Source: Gracilaria vermiculophylla
Lineage: Eukaryota; Rhodophyta; Florideophyceae; Gracilariales; Gracilariaceae
Direction: 5' to 3'
Assembly (NCBI GenBank): GCA_019155205.2
Contig: JAHNZQ020000172.1
Coordinates: 2,490,456 to 2,517,066, forward strand
Length of the DNA stretch: 26,611 nucleotides
Below the pieces are notes generated by a model. The model saw only the letters and a list, made by a program, of their open reading frames with translations. It searched no databases and was not told the DNA's origin. This document shows positions 26,059-26,611 of the stretch, in pieces. The position numbers and the translations under genes were made by a program. The number at the start of each line of letters is the position of its first letter. Position 1 is the stretch's first letter.

Positions 26059-26611
26059 GTAATAAAGAAATATTTGGGACCCTGTACCAGATGTCGACAG
26101 CAATCAGAACCAGAATAGTTCATGGATACCCAAAGATGTAAAATTATTAAGTGTAATTAATGAGTTTTATACTTCTTACCCATTCTAATTCATATAAAAT
26201 TTTATCAATGACGCTCAATCAAAGATGGAACTTGAACTTTTCCATCATTGTCAGAAATCATTATAGTAAATTCTGTTTCAAAATTGTGGGACACCTGGCA
26301 TTTTGACGCAAATCATCGTTAGTATAGGGATTACGCCATAGCGAAATTCTGCATCGAAACTGCAAAGATACTGTAATGTAAGAAGTCGTTGTACATGCAG
26401 TCGCAATCCTCACATACGTTACAAAATTAGTTTACGCTTTAGACCACAGTAGCATGTCAGGAGTATTACATCCCTTGATGCCTCATGTAGTACAGTGGCT
26501 CCTACGGAATTATGGTGGTTTGGCCTTATGGCATAATATTCCTAAGGAGGGTTCGTAATTTATTAGCTGGGCCACGTGGTGCATAATATTGCCTGCGTGC
26601 GCTACAGTATC
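26059..26611. other. AT-rich DNA to the right of the transposon
   Basis: 550 bases with no gene. Two features hint at further Tc1/mariner debris: a TACAGTGGCTCC sequence at 26491-26502, which looks like the outer end of such an element, and the motif CATAATATT at 26532-26540 and 26582-26590. GGAATTATG (26505-26513) also forms an imperfect inverted pair with CATAATATTCC (26532-26542). The window ends before this can be tested. Confidence 0.35.

Overview
This is a nuclear fragment from a photosynthetic eukaryote, most likely a red alga. The main evidence is a red-lineage light-harvesting (LHCR-type) antenna gene whose plastid transit peptide begins Met-Ala-Phe, the N-terminal Phe signature known from rhodophyte and glaucophyte plastid precursors. 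The gene complement is otherwise typically eukaryotic: NC2-beta/Dr1, a PAQR receptor, a DDHD phospholipase, a diacylglycerol-lipase-like enzyme and a TRIC-like channel. Genes are GC-rich, lie on both strands, are densely packed, and are intronless except for one 105-bp GT-AG intron in the antenna gene. No ribosomal operon, convincing tRNA, CRISPR array or bacterial operon is visible. The genus cannot be fixed from sequence alone.

Layout. 1-993: GC-rich upstream region ending in an 18-bp tandem repeat array just before the antenna gene (994-1734). 1735-6260: a long stretch, compositionally flatter from about 2140, with no host gene I can defend; it holds only a fragment of a Tigger/Tc5-like transposase (5266-5733, minus). 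6261-7292: Gfo/Idh/MocA oxidoreductase. 7440-8471 (minus) and 9005-9430 (plus): PAQR-family membrane protein and NC2-beta, divergent across a spacer that contains a 7 x 8-bp repeat. 9832-10839 (minus): unknown Ser-rich protein. 11149-12417 (minus): membrane-anchored purple acid phosphatase. 12982-13977 (minus): TRIC-like membrane protein. 15740-16045 (plus): a 101-residue secretory-pathway membrane protein ending in seven cysteines. 16170-17009 (minus): GST-like protein. 18134-20158 (plus): PH-DDHD phospholipase. 20816-22063 (plus): FBPase homologue with lost catalytic metal ligands. 22265-23965 (minus): DAG-lipase-like class 3 lipase. From about 24000 the sequence becomes AT-rich, and 24491-26058 is a decayed Tc1-like transposon.

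How the genes relate. As expected for a eukaryote, there is no operon logic. Several neighbours act on membranes or lipids (PAQR, purple acid phosphatase, TRIC-like protein, PH-DDHD phospholipase, DAG lipase), but I treat that as suggestive only. Many genes share a strikingly pyrimidine-rich sense-strand leader shortly before the start codon.

The strongest unusual items are: (1) a full-length, intact FBPase homologue in which the Asp of the KLDV motif and the second Asp of DPLDG are replaced, so it is probably a pseudoenzyme, and which carries a basic C-terminal extension; (2) a Tc1-like transposon with Sleeping-Beauty-style IR/DR ends, i.e. four repeat copies with about 165-bp spacing at each end, and a dead DD34E transposase; (3) a PH domain fused to a DDHD lipase; (4) a small signal-peptide/TM protein with a Cys7 tail; (5) short-period repeat arrays placed in promoters.
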